The notes beneath the pieces are model-generated. The model had not been told where the DNA came from. It searched no databases and worked only from the letters and a program-made list of their open reading frames with translations. A stretch of DNA of 10,516 nucleotides from Bacilli bacterium. GTDB lineage: Bacteria > Bacillota_I > Bacilli_A > ML615J-28 > CAG-698. The DNA is taken from assembly GCA_028693885.1 (NCBI GenBank), contig JAQUUM010000030.1, positions 1-10,516 on the forward strand, in the 5' to 3' direction. Position 1 is the stretch's first letter; every line of letters starts with the position of its first letter. Shown here in pieces: positions 1-7,562 of this stretch. Both the position numbers and the translations under genes were made by a program.

Positions 1-37
1 AAAAAATGTATTATATATTATGTAAGAATGTTTAACT

Positions 38-68
38 TTGGGAGTGAGAATTTATTTCTCGCTCCCAA
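38..68 (+). promoter_or_regulatory. Hairpin leader upstream of rimP-nusA operon
   Basis: Bases 38-50 pair with 56-68 to give a 13-bp stem, with one T.G wobble (45/61) and a 5-nt loop (TTTAT). The GC-rich core is GGGAG opposite CTCCC. It lies 27 nt before the rimP start. No T-run follows the stem (next bases AATAATTATG), so it is a poor intrinsic terminator for an upstream gene and more likely a transcribed 5' leader element. I recall strong hairpins upstream of rimP in other Firmicutes, and NusA controls its own operon in E. coli. A role in autoregulation of this operon is inference. The structure itself is directly visible. Confidence 0.6.
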
Positions 69-95
69 TAATTATGAAATAGGCGTAGGTGTGAA

Positions 96-542
96 ATGGA
101 TTTAAATAAAATTAATGAGCTAGCTTTAAAAGAAGCTGCTAAATTAGATTTAGAAATTGTAAGTGTTGAATATGTAAAAGAAGCAGGCGAAAATATTTTG
201 AGGATTTTGATTGATAAAGATGATGGTGTTAATATTAATGAGGCTACTGTTTTAAATCAAGCGATAAGTGAAGCGCTCGATGAATTAGAAATTGATGAAG
301 ATAATTATTTATTAGAAGTATCTTCGGTTGGAGCAGAGCGCCCTATAAAAACTGAAAAAGATTATCAAAAAGCTGTAGATAAATATATTTATCTTGAGTT
401 TAGTGGAAGAAAGTTATTTGGTTATTTACTTGAAAATAATGATACTACAATTGTAGTAGAAGAAAATATAAAAGGTAGGATGAAAAAACATACTATCGAA
501 AAAAATAAAATCAATGAAATTAGATTAGCAATAAAATTTTAG
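96..542 (+). CDS. rimP: Ribosome maturation factor RimP
   Basis: RimP binds the 30S subunit and assists its late maturation. The 148-residue length is normal for the family. The N-terminal alpha/beta domain carries the LRILIDKDDGV segment (about 35-45), and the family motif region LEVSSVGAERPI (73-84) aligns with the usual EVSSPGxxRPL, with the Pro replaced by Val. The C-terminal half (about 88-148) fits the small SH3-like barrel. The ATG at 96 is preceded by AGGTGTGA, a moderate ribosome binding site. It is the first gene of the rimP-nusA-infB operon, as in Bacillus (ylxS). Its TAG stop overlaps the nusA ribosome binding site. Identification rests on both sequence and position. Confidence 0.95.
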   Translation: MDLNKINELALKEAAKLDLEIVSVEYVKEAGENILRILIDKDDGVNINEATVLNQAISEALDELEIDEDNYLLEVSSVGAERPIKTEKDYQKAVDKYIYLEFSGRKLFGYLLENNDTTIVVEENIKGRMKKHTIEKNKINEIRLAIKF

Positions 543-557
543 GAGGAATAGAAAAAA

Positions 558-1640
558 ATGATAAGCAAGAATTTTTTTGAATCGTTAGAAAGTATAGCAT
601 TTGAAAGAAAGTTAGAAATAGAAGATGTAATGAAAAAAGTAGAAACTGCAATGGGCGTGGCTTGTCGTCATACAAACCCACCTCATACTGGAGAAATTAT
701 TTTAGAATTAAATGATGAGAAGAAACAAATTAGAGTATTTGAAATAAAAAGAGTTGTAGAAGAAGTTGACCCTGAAGGGCCTAGAGGCCAAATTTTACTT
801 GAAGAAGCTTTAGAGTTAAGACATAATGCAAAAATTGGAATGGAAATCAAATCAGAAGTAACTATGCAAAGTTTCGGAAGAAAAGCTGCATCAAACTTCA
901 AACAAAATTTATTAAATGGTTTAAAAGATTTAGAAAGAGAAAGAGCTTATACACATTTCTCTGAAAGAATCGGAGAAGTAATTACAGGTAGAGTATTAAC
1001 TTCTCAATCTGGTTTTGTTACTTTTGGAGTTGGTCAAAATGTAGAAGCTCATATGCCTTTAAATGAAGGTTTGCCGGGCGAGGATTTCTTTGTTGGTCAA
1101 GAGAAGAAACTATATATTACTAAAGTTGAAAAAACAGGTAAAGGTCCTAAAGTATATGTTTCAAGAAAGAATAAAGAAATTGTTAAAAGATTATTCGAAA
1201 TGACAATTCCTGAAATTAAAGATGGAACAATTGAAATTATGGGACTAGCAAGGGATCCTGGCAGTAGAACTAAAATTGGCGTTGCATCAAGAAATAGTAA
1301 TGTTGATCCAAAGGGTGCTTGTGTAGGACCTGGTGGACTTAGAATTAGAAGCATAAATGAATCGCTTAACAATGAAAAAATTGACATCTTCACATGGAGA
1401 GAAAATCCGGTTGAACTAATTTGTGAAGCTTTGCTTCCAGCCAAAGTAGTCAGTGTTATTATGAATGATGAAAAAGAGCGAAGAGCTACTGTTATTGTTA
1501 GTGATGATCAATTTTCTTTAGCGATTGGTAAGCAAGGTCAAAATGCTCGCCTTGCTGCATATGCTATTAATTGGCATATTGATATTAAGAAGTTATCAGA
1601 AGCTACAGAAGAGGGAATTAAATTTAAAGTAAATGTTTAA
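558..1640 (+). CDS. nusA: Transcription termination/antitermination factor NusA
   Basis: NusA binds RNA polymerase and nascent RNA and modulates pausing, termination and antitermination. The 360 residues match the short Gram-positive form without C-terminal acidic repeats. The RNAP-binding N-terminal domain spans about 1-130, an S1 domain about 135-203 (ending GPKVYVSRKN), KH1 about 225-290 (DPKGACVG at 250-257) and KH2 about 295-345 (LAIGKQGQNARLA at 321-333). The ATG at 558 has a strong AGGAGG 11 nt upstream, overlapping the rimP stop. One oddity is the KH1 GXXG loop, which reads GPGG (257-260). Most relatives carry a basic or polar residue there (for example GMRG), so RNA contact by KH1 may be altered. 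The KH2 loop GKQG is canonical. Identity is certain from whole-length similarity and context. Confidence 0.97.
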   Translation: MISKNFFESLESIAFERKLEIEDVMKKVETAMGVACRHTNPPHTGEIILELNDEKKQIRVFEIKRVVEEVDPEGPRGQILLEEALELRHNAKIGMEIKSEVTMQSFGRKAASNFKQNLLNGLKDLERERAYTHFSERIGEVITGRVLTSQSGFVTFGVGQNVEAHMPLNEGLPGEDFFVGQEKKLYITKVEKTGKGPKVYVSRKNKEIVKRLFEMTIPEIKDGTIEIMGLARDPGSRTKIGVASRNSNVDPKGACVGPGGLRIRSINESLNNEKIDIFTWRENPVELICEALLPAKVVSVIMNDEKERRATVIVSDDQFSLAIGKQGQNARLAAYAINWHIDIKKLSEATEEGIKFKVNV

Positions 1641-1651
1641 GGAGTAAATTT

Positions 1652-1924
1652 ATGAAGCCTAAAAAAGTACCTATAAGAAAATGTGTTGCTACACAAACTC
1701 AACTTCCTAAAAAAGAATTATTTAGAATCGTAAGAACACCTGAGGGTGAGGTTAAGGTTGATTTAACTGGCAAGATGAATGGCAGAGGTGCTTATCTTGC
1801 TAAAACAATCGAAGCGGTTATGCTTGCTAAAAAAAAGAATGTCTTAGAAAGACATTTAGAAGTTAAAATTAATGAAGAAATTTATCAAGAGTTAATAGAA
1901 ATAATAAATAATGAACAAAAATAA
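1652..1924 (+). CDS. ylxR: YlxR/RnpM family RNA-binding protein (DUF448)
   Basis: A small basic protein of 90 residues. It has the family layout: RKCVATQ near the N-terminus (9-15), then PKKELFRIVRTPEG (19-32) and the hallmark NGRGAYL (43-49). In Bacillus subtilis the homologue has been reported to bind RNase P RNA and modulate its activity (name RnpM); the same function here is inferred by homology. AAGGAG at 1639-1644 sits 7 nt before the ATG and overlaps the nusA TAA. The last 14 nt overlap the next gene. Position between nusA and an L7Ae-like gene is the standard Firmicutes arrangement and supports the call. Confidence 0.93.
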   Translation: MKPKKVPIRKCVATQTQLPKKELFRIVRTPEGEVKVDLTGKMNGRGAYLAKTIEAVMLAKKKNVLERHLEVKINEEIYQELIEIINNEQK

Positions 1925-2219
1925 AATTATTAATTTATTAGGTCTTGCAAATAAAGCAGGCAAATTAATTTCGGGAGATGAAGCGGTAACAAAGGATTTA
2001 AAAAACATATTTTTACTTTTTGTGGCTAGTGATGTTTCGGCAAGAACTAAAGATAAATATGAAAAGAAATGTTTTTATTACAACGTCACATGTGATTTTA
2101 GTTTTTCTAGCAGTGAGTTAGAAAAAGCAGTTGGAAGGTCTAGAAAAATTATTGGTGTCAAAGACAAAGGCTTTGCTTTAGCCTTTGAGAAGCTAAGAGG
2201 TGAAGAAGATGAAAGTTAA
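1911..2219 (+). CDS. ylxQ: YlxQ, ribosomal L7Ae-like K-turn RNA-binding protein
   Basis: A 102-residue member of the L7Ae/L30e/S12e/Gadd45 family. It shows the typical [18 protein letters not shown] stretch (9-26), the [17 protein letters not shown] segment (38-54) and a C-terminal [18 protein letters not shown] (75-92). Bacterial relatives bind kink-turn RNA; the natural target of the operon-encoded version is poorly defined. The ATG at 1911 lies inside the end of ylxR (14-nt overlap) and has no good Shine-Dalgarno, only a distant CAAGAG about 20 nt upstream. Translation is therefore probably coupled to ylxR. Its 3' end contains the infB ribosome binding site and start. Confidence 0.92.
   Translation: MNKNKIINLLGLANKAGKLISGDEAVTKDLKNIFLLFVASDVSARTKDKYEKKCFYYNVTCDFSFSSSELEKAVGRSRKIIGVKDKGFALAFEKLRGEEDES
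2195..2202 (+). promoter_or_regulatory. Ribosome binding site fixing the infB start
   Basis: AAGAGGTG lies inside the ylxQ coding sequence, 6 nt before the ATG at 2209. It includes the in-frame GTG (2200) that would be the longest possible infB start, which makes 2209 the better start. The same octamer precedes rbfA. Confidence 0.75.
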
Positions 2220-4485
2220 AGAAATTATAGAAATATTAAATAGTCAAGGAGTTGAAGAGACTGTTGAAAATTTAATTAAAATATTATTAGATGGGCGAGG
2301 AATTGAAGCTGATGCTGAAACTGATATTGAAGCAAAAATTGTCAAAGATTTAGGCAAAAAATACGGTAAGGAAATCAAAAAAACAAAGCCTAAAAAAGAA
2401 ACTCCTAAAATAGAAGAGGTTTCTATTTCTCCTAAGGAAGAAAAAGTAGAACCAAAAGTTGTAGTAAAAGCAGTTGAAGATAAAAAGACAGCAGTTGAAG
2501 ATAAAAAAGATAAAAAAGAAAAATCTTCAAAACCTAAAGAAGAAATTAAAGTTAAAGAAGAAAAAGTTGATTCTACATTTAGAGAAGAAGCGATTATTCA
2601 AGAAATTGAATTATCAAGAGTATATGATGAAAAATATCTTGAATATGAAAATGCTAAAAAAGATTTTACAAGAATTAAAAATATTAAAAAGACTAATAAA
2701 TTAAAAGGAACAAGACAATCTAATACAGCTAACTTAGATTCTCAAAAGATAATTAATTATTATGATAATATGACAGTAGCTATGATTGCTGATGAAGTAA
2801 ATAAACCAGTTGGAGAAGTTGTAAAACAACTTGTAATGTTAGGTTATATGGTTAGTGCTTCTCAAAGCGTTGAAAGAGATGTTGTTGAGTTATTAGCACT
2901 TGAATTAGGTTTTGTAGTTAAAGATAAAATTTCAACTGACATTACTAAGTTTGAAGATATTGATATTATTGATGATCCGTCTTGTTTAGTAGAACGTCCT
3001 CCAATTGTAACAATTATGGGACATGTTGATCATGGGAAAACAACTTTACTTGATACTATTAGACATTCAAAAGTAGTAAGTGGTGAGTTTGGTGGAATCA
3101 CTCAACATATTGGAGCTTATCAAGTTGAAAAAAATAAAAAACAAATTACATTTATCGATACTCCAGGACATGCAGCTTTTACTGAAATGAGAGCTCGTGG
3201 TGCTGAAATTACTGATATTGTAATTTTAGTTGTGGCAGCAGATGATGGTGTTATGCCACAAACTAAAGAAGCAATTGAACATGCTCAAGCAGCAAAAGTT
3301 CCGATTATTGTAGCGGTTAATAAAATGGATAAACCAGGTGCAGATCCAAGTAGAATTATGCAAGAATTAACTGAGTATAATTTAGTAGCTGAAGCTTGGG
3401 GTGGAAATACTATATTTGTTGAAATATCAGCTTTAAAAGGAACTAATGTTGATGCGCTTTTAGATTATATTTTAATTGTATCAGAATTAGAACAATATAA
3501 AGCCAATCCAAATAGATTGGGTGTGGGTAGTGTAATTGAAGCTCGTCTTGATAAAGGGCGTGGAGCTGTAACTACTTTGCTTGTTAAGAATGGTTCTTTA
3601 AAAGTTGGAGATCCGATTGTTGTTGGTAATACACATGGTAAAATTAGAGCAATGCAAGATGAAACAGGTAAGAATGTTAAAGTTGCTTTGCCATCTAAAC
3701 CAGTTGAGATTACAGGTTTAACTGATGTACCACAAGCAGGAGACCGCTTTATGGTTTTTGAAGATGAAAAAACAGCTAGATTAGTAGCTGAGGCTAGAGT
3801 AACTCGTTTAGCAGAAACAATTCAAAAAAGTAAATCTGTTTCACTTAGTACAATGTTTGGGGATACTGAAACTAAAGAACTTAATTTAATTATTAAAGGT
3901 GATGTAAGAGGTTCGATTGAAGCGTTGAAATCTTCTTTAGAACAAATTCAAGTTGAAGGTGCTAAGATTAATGTTGTTAGAGCTGGAGTTGGTCAGATTA
4001 CTGAAACAGATATTACTTTAGCTGTAGCATCTAGTTCTATCATAATTGGATTTAATGTAAGACCTACTGCTCAAGTTAGTGAATGTGCAAGAGAGCGTGG
4101 AGTTGAAATTAGATTACATAAAATTATTTATAAAGTAATTGAAGAAATCGAATCAGCGATGAAGGGAATGTTAGATCCAGTCTTTGAAGAAAAAGTAATG
4201 GGTCAAGCAGAAGTTAGAGATACATTTAAAGCTTCAAAAGTTGGAACGATTGCAGGATGTTATATTACTAGTGGTTTAATTAATAAAAACAATATGGTTA
4301 GATTAATTAGAGATGGAATTGTAGTATACGAAGGTAAGATATCTTCACTTAAGAGATTTAAAGATGATGTTAAAGAAGTTAAGTTAGGTTATGAATGTGG
4401 TATTACAATTGAAAACTTTAATGATGTAAAAGTTGGAGATATCATCGAAGCTTTTGCTATGAAAGAGGTGCTTGATGCATCGTAG
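2209..4485 (+). CDS. infB: Translation initiation factor IF-2
   Basis: GTPase that brings initiator tRNA to the 30S subunit and promotes 50S joining; 758 residues from the preferred start. Residues 1-60 form an acidic/basic helical segment that does not show a clear first IF2_N repeat. A Lys/Glu-rich, probably disordered linker follows (about 58-125), then an IF2_N domain (about 186-240, containing [18 protein letters not shown]). The G domain has G1 GHVDHGKT (271-278), G2 GGIT (295-298), G3 DTPGH (317-321), G4 NKMD (371-374) and G5 SALKG (407-411), all intact. Domains II, III and the initiator-tRNA-binding C-domain follow to the end. The start at 2209 is chosen over GTG 2200 because AAGAGGTG is correctly spaced. 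It overlaps ylxQ by 11 nt and is overlapped by rbfA by 11 nt. Confidence 0.98.
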   Translation: MKVKEIIEILNSQGVEETVENLIKILLDGRGIEADAETDIEAKIVKDLGKKYGKEIKKTKPKKETPKIEEVSISPKEEKVEPKVVVKAVEDKKTAVEDKKDKKEKSSKPKEEIKVKEEKVDSTFREEAIIQEIELSRVYDEKYLEYENAKKDFTRIKNIKKTNKLKGTRQSNTANLDSQKIINYYDNMTVAMIADEVNKPVGEVVKQLVMLGYMVSASQSVERDVVELLALELGFVVKDKISTDITKFEDIDIIDDPSCLVERPPIVTIMGHVDHGKTTLLDTIRHSKVVSGEFGGITQHIGAYQVEKNKKQITFIDTPGHAAFTEMRARGAEITDIVILVVAADDGVMPQTKEAIEHAQAAKVPIIVAVNKMDKPGADPSRIMQELTEYNLVAEAWGGNTIFVEISALKGTNVDALLDYILIVSELEQYKANPNRLGVGSVIEARLDKGRGAVTTLLVKNGSLKVGDPIVVGNTHGKIRAMQDETGKNVKVALPSKPVEITGLTDVPQAGDRFMVFEDEKTARLVAEARVTRLAETIQKSKSVSLSTMFGDTETKELNLIIKGDVRGSIEALKSSLEQIQVEGAKINVVRAGVGQITETDITLAVASSSIIIGFNVRPTAQVSECARERGVEIRLHKIIYKVIEEIESAMKGMLDPVFEEKVMGQAEVRDTFKASKVGTIAGCYITSGLINKNNMVRLIRDGIVVYEGKISSLKRFKDDVKEVKLGYECGITIENFNDVKVGDIIEAFAMKEVLDAS
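2470..2507 (+). repeat. Two-copy 21-nt tandem repeat in the infB linker
   Basis: The 17-mer GCAGTTGAAGATAAAAA occurs at 2470-2486 and again at 2491-2507, a period of 21 nt (7 codons), encoding AVEDKK twice. It keeps frame and lies in the Lys/Glu-rich linker between the IF-2 N-terminus and the conserved IF2_N domain, where length varies freely. It is probably a recent slippage duplication with no functional effect. Confidence 0.7.
4463..4470 (+). promoter_or_regulatory. Ribosome binding site fixing the rbfA start
   Basis: AAGAGGTG, inside the end of infB, is 4 nt from the ATG at 4475. The in-frame TTG at 4472 would leave a gap of only 1 nt, so ATG 4475 is preferred. Confidence 0.75.
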
Positions 4486-4813
4486 TGATAGAGTTTCAAA
4501 AATTATTGAAAAAGAATTAGGCAAAATAATTTTTGAAGATGTAAAGGACGATAGATTAAGATTTGTAAATATCACAACTGTTAAACTAACAAAGGATTTA
4601 TCTTATGCTACAGTTTATTACAGAGTAATAGGTACAGAAGATCAAATCAAAGCAACAAGCCAGAATTTGCTTGATGCTAAAGGCTTCATTAAAATGAAAC
4701 TAAGTAAAGCTCTAACAATTAGAAAAGTTCCTGAACTAATTTTTAAGTATGATGAATCAATTGACTATGGTAATAAAATCGAAGCCATTATTAAAGAAAT
4801 AAAAAGTAAATAA
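4475..4813 (+). CDS. rbfA: Ribosome-binding factor A
   Basis: RbfA is a KH-fold 30S maturation factor that acts near the 5' end of 16S rRNA and is needed for cold adaptation. The 112 residues match the family. Family features include the opening [18 protein letters not shown] (2-19), the central [18 protein letters not shown] (34-51) and the diagnostic C-terminal [20 protein letters not shown] (80-99). The ATG at 4475 is used because of AAGAGGTG just upstream. It overlaps infB by 11 nt, so it is probably translationally coupled. In Bacillus, ylxP lies between infB and rbfA and truB/ribF follow; both are absent here and uvrC comes next after 24 nt. Confidence 0.96.
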   Translation: MHRSDRVSKIIEKELGKIIFEDVKDDRLRFVNITTVKLTKDLSYATVYYRVIGTEDQIKATSQNLLDAKGFIKMKLSKALTIRKVPELIFKYDESIDYGNKIEAIIKEIKSK

Positions 4814-4837
4814 GCACTAATATTTTAGAGGTGTTTT

Positions 4838-6577
4838 ATGATTAAAGAAAAACTAAAGAGCTTACCTAATAAACCTGGTTGTTATTTGATGAAAGATGTG
4901 AATAATAAAATCATTTATGTTGGTAAGGCTAAAGATTTAAGTAAAAGAGTAAAATCATATTTTGTTGGTTCGCATGATAAAAAGACTCAAATGATGGTTA
5001 GTTTAGTTAAAGACTTTGAATATATTATTACATCAAGCGAAACTGAAGCTTTTATTTTAGAAATGAATTTAATCAAAGAACATCTTCCAAAGTATAATAT
5101 ACTTTTGACCGATGATAAGAGTTACCCCTTTATAGGAATCTCTTACGAAAAGAATCCGAAAATCTATTATACGCGAGATTTGAGGCCTAAAAGAGCGAAA
5201 TACTACGGACCTTATCCTAATGCAAAGGCAGCCAGAGCAACTGTTGATTTACTTAATAAAATGTATCCTTTGAGGAAGTGTAATAAGCTTCCTAAGAAGC
5301 CTTGTTTGTATTATCATATAGGTCAATGCTTAGCTCCTTGTATTAATGATATTTCAAATGAAACATATAAAGAAATTATAGATAAAATCAATTTGTTTTT
5401 AAAAGGAAATGTAGTTGGTGAAATTAAAGATTTTGAAAAAAAGATGAAAGCATCTTCTATTTGTCTTGATTATGAAAAAGCTAAAGAATATAGAGATATA
5501 ATTAGTGATTTAAATGTTATAAAAGAAAAACAAAAAATGATGAATGATCTATATGAGGCTGATGTAATTGATTATGTTAGTTTAGAAGAAACTCTAAGCA
5601 TTCAAGTCTTTCATATTAGAGATGCTAAGATGGTTGAAAGAAATGCATTTTTATTTGAAAATGAAACTGATATAGAAGAAGCTTTTGTTTCATTTTTAGG
5701 TCAGTTTTATTTGAATAATAATAATCCAATACCTAAAGAAATTATTTTACCTGAGTTAGATTATTTGTTTTTACCAGATGAAATAAAATCAAGGATAACA
5801 ATACCTAAAAAAGGTAGAAAAAAAGAATTGCTTGAATTAGTTAAAGATAATGCAAGAGATAAATTAAAAGCTAATTTAGAAGTTTTAGAAAAAACTGTAA
5901 AAAAGTTTGAAAATATTAAAGAGAAATTAAAAGAAATGTTTTCTTTAGAATCTTTAGATATAATTGAATCTTTTGATAATTCTTCGATTCAAGGTGAATT
6001 TAGAGTTAGTGCGATGGTTGTTTTTAAGGACTTGAAAAAAGCACCTAATTTGTATAGAAAATTCAAAAGTAAAACTAGTAATTTAGGTGATACTGAATTA
6101 ATGTATGAAGTTATCAAAAGGCGTTATAAAAGAGTAATAGAAGAATCCTTAGTTTTACCGTCTTTAGTCTTAATTGATGGAGGACCTCTTCAGGTTGATG
6201 CTGCTAAAAATGCATTAAAGGAATTAGGATTAAATTTAAAAGTAGCAGGTCTTGTAAAAAACGATCAACATAAAACGAGTCATATCTATTTTGAAAACAA
6301 AGAAATATATTTAGAAAAGTCTGATTCTGTGTTTTTGTTTCTAGAAAACATTCAAAATGAAACTCATCGCTATGCGATAAGTTATTATAGAAGTGTACAT
6401 GCAAAAAGCAATTTAGAATCTGAGATTTCTAAAATCAAAGGTATAGGTAAAACAAAGTTAAATGAAATTTTAAAAGCATTAGCTCAAGCTGATGATTTTG
6501 TAAAAACAATTGAGAATCTCAAATTAACAACTATCCAAAAAGAAGCATTAATAAAACTAGTAAAAAGAAATAATTAG
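4838..6577 (+). CDS. uvrC: Excinuclease ABC subunit C (UvrC)
   Basis: UvrC makes both incisions in nucleotide excision repair with UvrA and UvrB. It has 579 residues, close to the Firmicutes norm. The GIY-YIG nuclease occupies about 9-90 (PGCYLM at 13-18, IYVGKA at 26-31, R37, E75). Four cysteines C148, C156, C164 and C168 are spaced like the residues reported to hold a 4Fe-4S cluster in E. coli UvrC. A UVR motif lies at about 196-232. The RNase H-like nuclease keeps its catalytic set: D380 (ESFDNSSIQG), D447 (LIDGGPLQ) and H510 (NETHRYAI). One clear helix-hairpin-helix is at about 528-548 (SKIKGIGKTKL); the second is degenerate. AGAGGTG at 4827-4833 supports ATG 4838. The 24-nt gap from rbfA has no terminator, so it probably shares the operon transcript. 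Confidence 0.97.
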   Translation: MIKEKLKSLPNKPGCYLMKDVNNKIIYVGKAKDLSKRVKSYFVGSHDKKTQMMVSLVKDFEYIITSSETEAFILEMNLIKEHLPKYNILLTDDKSYPFIGISYEKNPKIYYTRDLRPKRAKYYGPYPNAKAARATVDLLNKMYPLRKCNKLPKKPCLYYHIGQCLAPCINDISNETYKEIIDKINLFLKGNVVGEIKDFEKKMKASSICLDYEKAKEYRDIISDLNVIKEKQKMMNDLYEADVIDYVSLEETLSIQVFHIRDAKMVERNAFLFENETDIEEAFVSFLGQFYLNNNNPIPKEIILPELDYLFLPDEIKSRITIPKKGRKKELLELVKDNARDKLKANLEVLEKTVKKFENIKEKLKEMFSLESLDIIESFDNSSIQGEFRVSAMVVFKDLKKAPNLYRKFKSKTSNLGDTELMYEVIKRRYKRVIEESLVLPSLVLIDGGPLQVDAAKNALKELGLNLKVAGLVKNDQHKTSHIYFENKEIYLEKSDSVFLFLENIQNETHRYAISYYRSVHAKSNLESEISKIKGIGKTKLNEILKALAQADDFVKTIENLKLTTIQKEALIKLVKRNN

Positions 6578-6585
6578 GAGTTTTT

Positions 6586-7446
6586 ATGTTAGTATATGGA
6601 AAAGTTTTTAGTGTATCACCCAAAAATAGAACTTTTAAAATTATGTATAAAAATCGTATTTATACTCTTTATCTTGCAACTAAGGCGTTTAGAGATTATG
6701 GGCCATATTTTTATGATGGACCATATGTGGTCGTAAGAGTAGAAAAAACTCCTAGGCTGATTAAAAATACTTTATGTTATGATATTCGAAAGTTTGTTAA
6801 AATAAAAAATTATACGTTTAGAAAAGATCAAATTTTATTTGATATTGGAATAGTTAGAAAAGAAGTTAGAGATTTTGTTAATAAACAAGAAAACAAAATA
6901 TTTATTGATTTAGAGTTTTCGCTACCTCCTAATTTTTCTAGTGTTAGATATTATGCAGAGATAGTTCAATACGGAATCATTGTTGAAAACAAAGAAGGTG
7001 AAATCATCTTTGAAGATTCTTCGCTGGTAAAACCTTTGAAACCAACTTCTCTAAATAATAGAACTTTGAAGTTTTTATCTAGAAAATTTGAAGACTTTAA
7101 TGATGCTTGTTCTTATATTGAGTTTTATCAATTATTAGAAAGACTTATTGAAGAATATGATGCTAAAATATTTGCTTGGGGTAGAAATGATTTATTCACA
7201 ATGGAAAAATCATTTTCAATTAATCATCTTTCAAAATTAGATATCAGAGATAGATATATTAATTTAATGAACGTTATTAAAACTTTTTCAAATACTAAAC
7301 TTGATTTAGGTTTATTTAATACATACGAAGAATACACTGGTACAGAAGCCAAAAAACAAGCACATGATGCATTAGAAGATGCATACATGGCTAGAGAAAT
7401 ATTTAATATGTTTAAGGAAAAAGTAAATAAATATTTTTCAAGATAA
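6586..7446 (+). CDS. DEDDh 3'-5' exonuclease-like protein with unknown N-terminal domain
   Basis: The C-terminal part (about 103-280) has the DnaQ/RNase T-type signature. Motif I is IFIDLEFS with D108 and E110, motif II is around FAWGRNDLFTMEKS with D202, and motif III is AHDALEDAYMAREIF with H260 and D265. All five DEDDh metal/catalytic residues are therefore present and an active 3'-5' exonuclease is expected. DNA or RNA as substrate cannot be told. Residues 1-100 are a separate, beta-rich, basic segment beginning GKVFSVSPKNRTFKI, with a GPYFYDGPYVVVRV stretch (39-52). It looks compatible with a small barrel or OB-like nucleic-acid-binding fold, but that is inference and I recognise no family. 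AGGAG at 6576-6580 overlaps the uvrC stop and precedes the ATG by 5 nt. It is last in the long operon, and its stop codon lies in the terminator stem. No gene symbol can be given safely. Confidence 0.85.
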   Translation: MLVYGKVFSVSPKNRTFKIMYKNRIYTLYLATKAFRDYGPYFYDGPYVVVRVEKTPRLIKNTLCYDIRKFVKIKNYTFRKDQILFDIGIVRKEVRDFVNKQENKIFIDLEFSLPPNFSSVRYYAEIVQYGIIVENKEGEIIFEDSSLVKPLKPTSLNNRTLKFLSRKFEDFNDACSYIEFYQLLERLIEEYDAKIFAWGRNDLFTMEKSFSINHLSKLDIRDRYINLMNVIKTFSNTKLDLGLFNTYEEYTGTEAKKQAHDALEDAYMAREIFNMFKEKVNKYFSR

Positions 7447-7481
7447 ATGGTTTATGCGTTAAACCATTTATTTAATTATTT
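7443..7481 (+). terminator. Probable intrinsic terminator of the rimP-uvrC-exonuclease operon
   Basis: Bases 7443-7454 pair perfectly with 7460-7471 (12 bp, loop TGCGT). A T-rich run TTAATTATTT follows. The stem is mostly A-T with only two G-C pairs, so termination may be moderate, but position fits: the stop codon of the exonuclease gene (7444-7446) is within the left arm and a promoter lies just downstream. Confidence 0.7.
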
Positions 7482-7508
7482 AAGGAGTAAAAAAATTTAT
7501 TATATTAA

Positions 7509-7537
7509 ATGAAATATGTTATTAGTTTTGGTATAAT
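7509..7537 (+). promoter_or_regulatory. Vegetative (SigA-type) promoter for the apbE-suf operon
   Basis: A perfect -10 TATAAT at 7532-7537 is preceded by TGG, giving an extended -10 (TGnTATAAT). The hexamer ATGAAA at 7509-7514 matches the -35 consensus TTGACA at 4 of 6 positions with a 17-nt spacer. The start of transcription is expected near 7544, leaving a leader of about 20 nt. No obvious operator or riboswitch fits in that short leader. Confidence 0.8.
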
Positions 7538-7562
7538 AAATAAGGTCAGTTAGGAGGGCTAA

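Noticed and set aside
14..29. Possible -10 elements (TATATT, TATTAT) before the rimP leader hairpin
   Set aside because: The matching -35 would fall at or before the window edge, and the sequence is uniformly AT-rich, so a promoter cannot be supported.
1097..1444. Minus-strand reading frame inside nusA
   Set aside because: It lies wholly opposite conserved S1/KH coding sequence with no start signal.
2474..2704. Lys-rich reading frame in another + frame inside infB
   Set aside because: It is a frame shadow of the A-rich Lys/Glu linker of IF-2; the composition alone explains it.
4384..4575. Minus-strand reading frame across the infB/rbfA junction
   Set aside because: It is antisense to two well-supported genes, has no ribosome binding site and no family resemblance.
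4761..4791. TTGACT followed by CATTAT inside rbfA, a candidate promoter for uvrC
   Set aside because: The 19-nt spacer and weak -10 are poor; such matches are expected by chance in AT-rich coding DNA.
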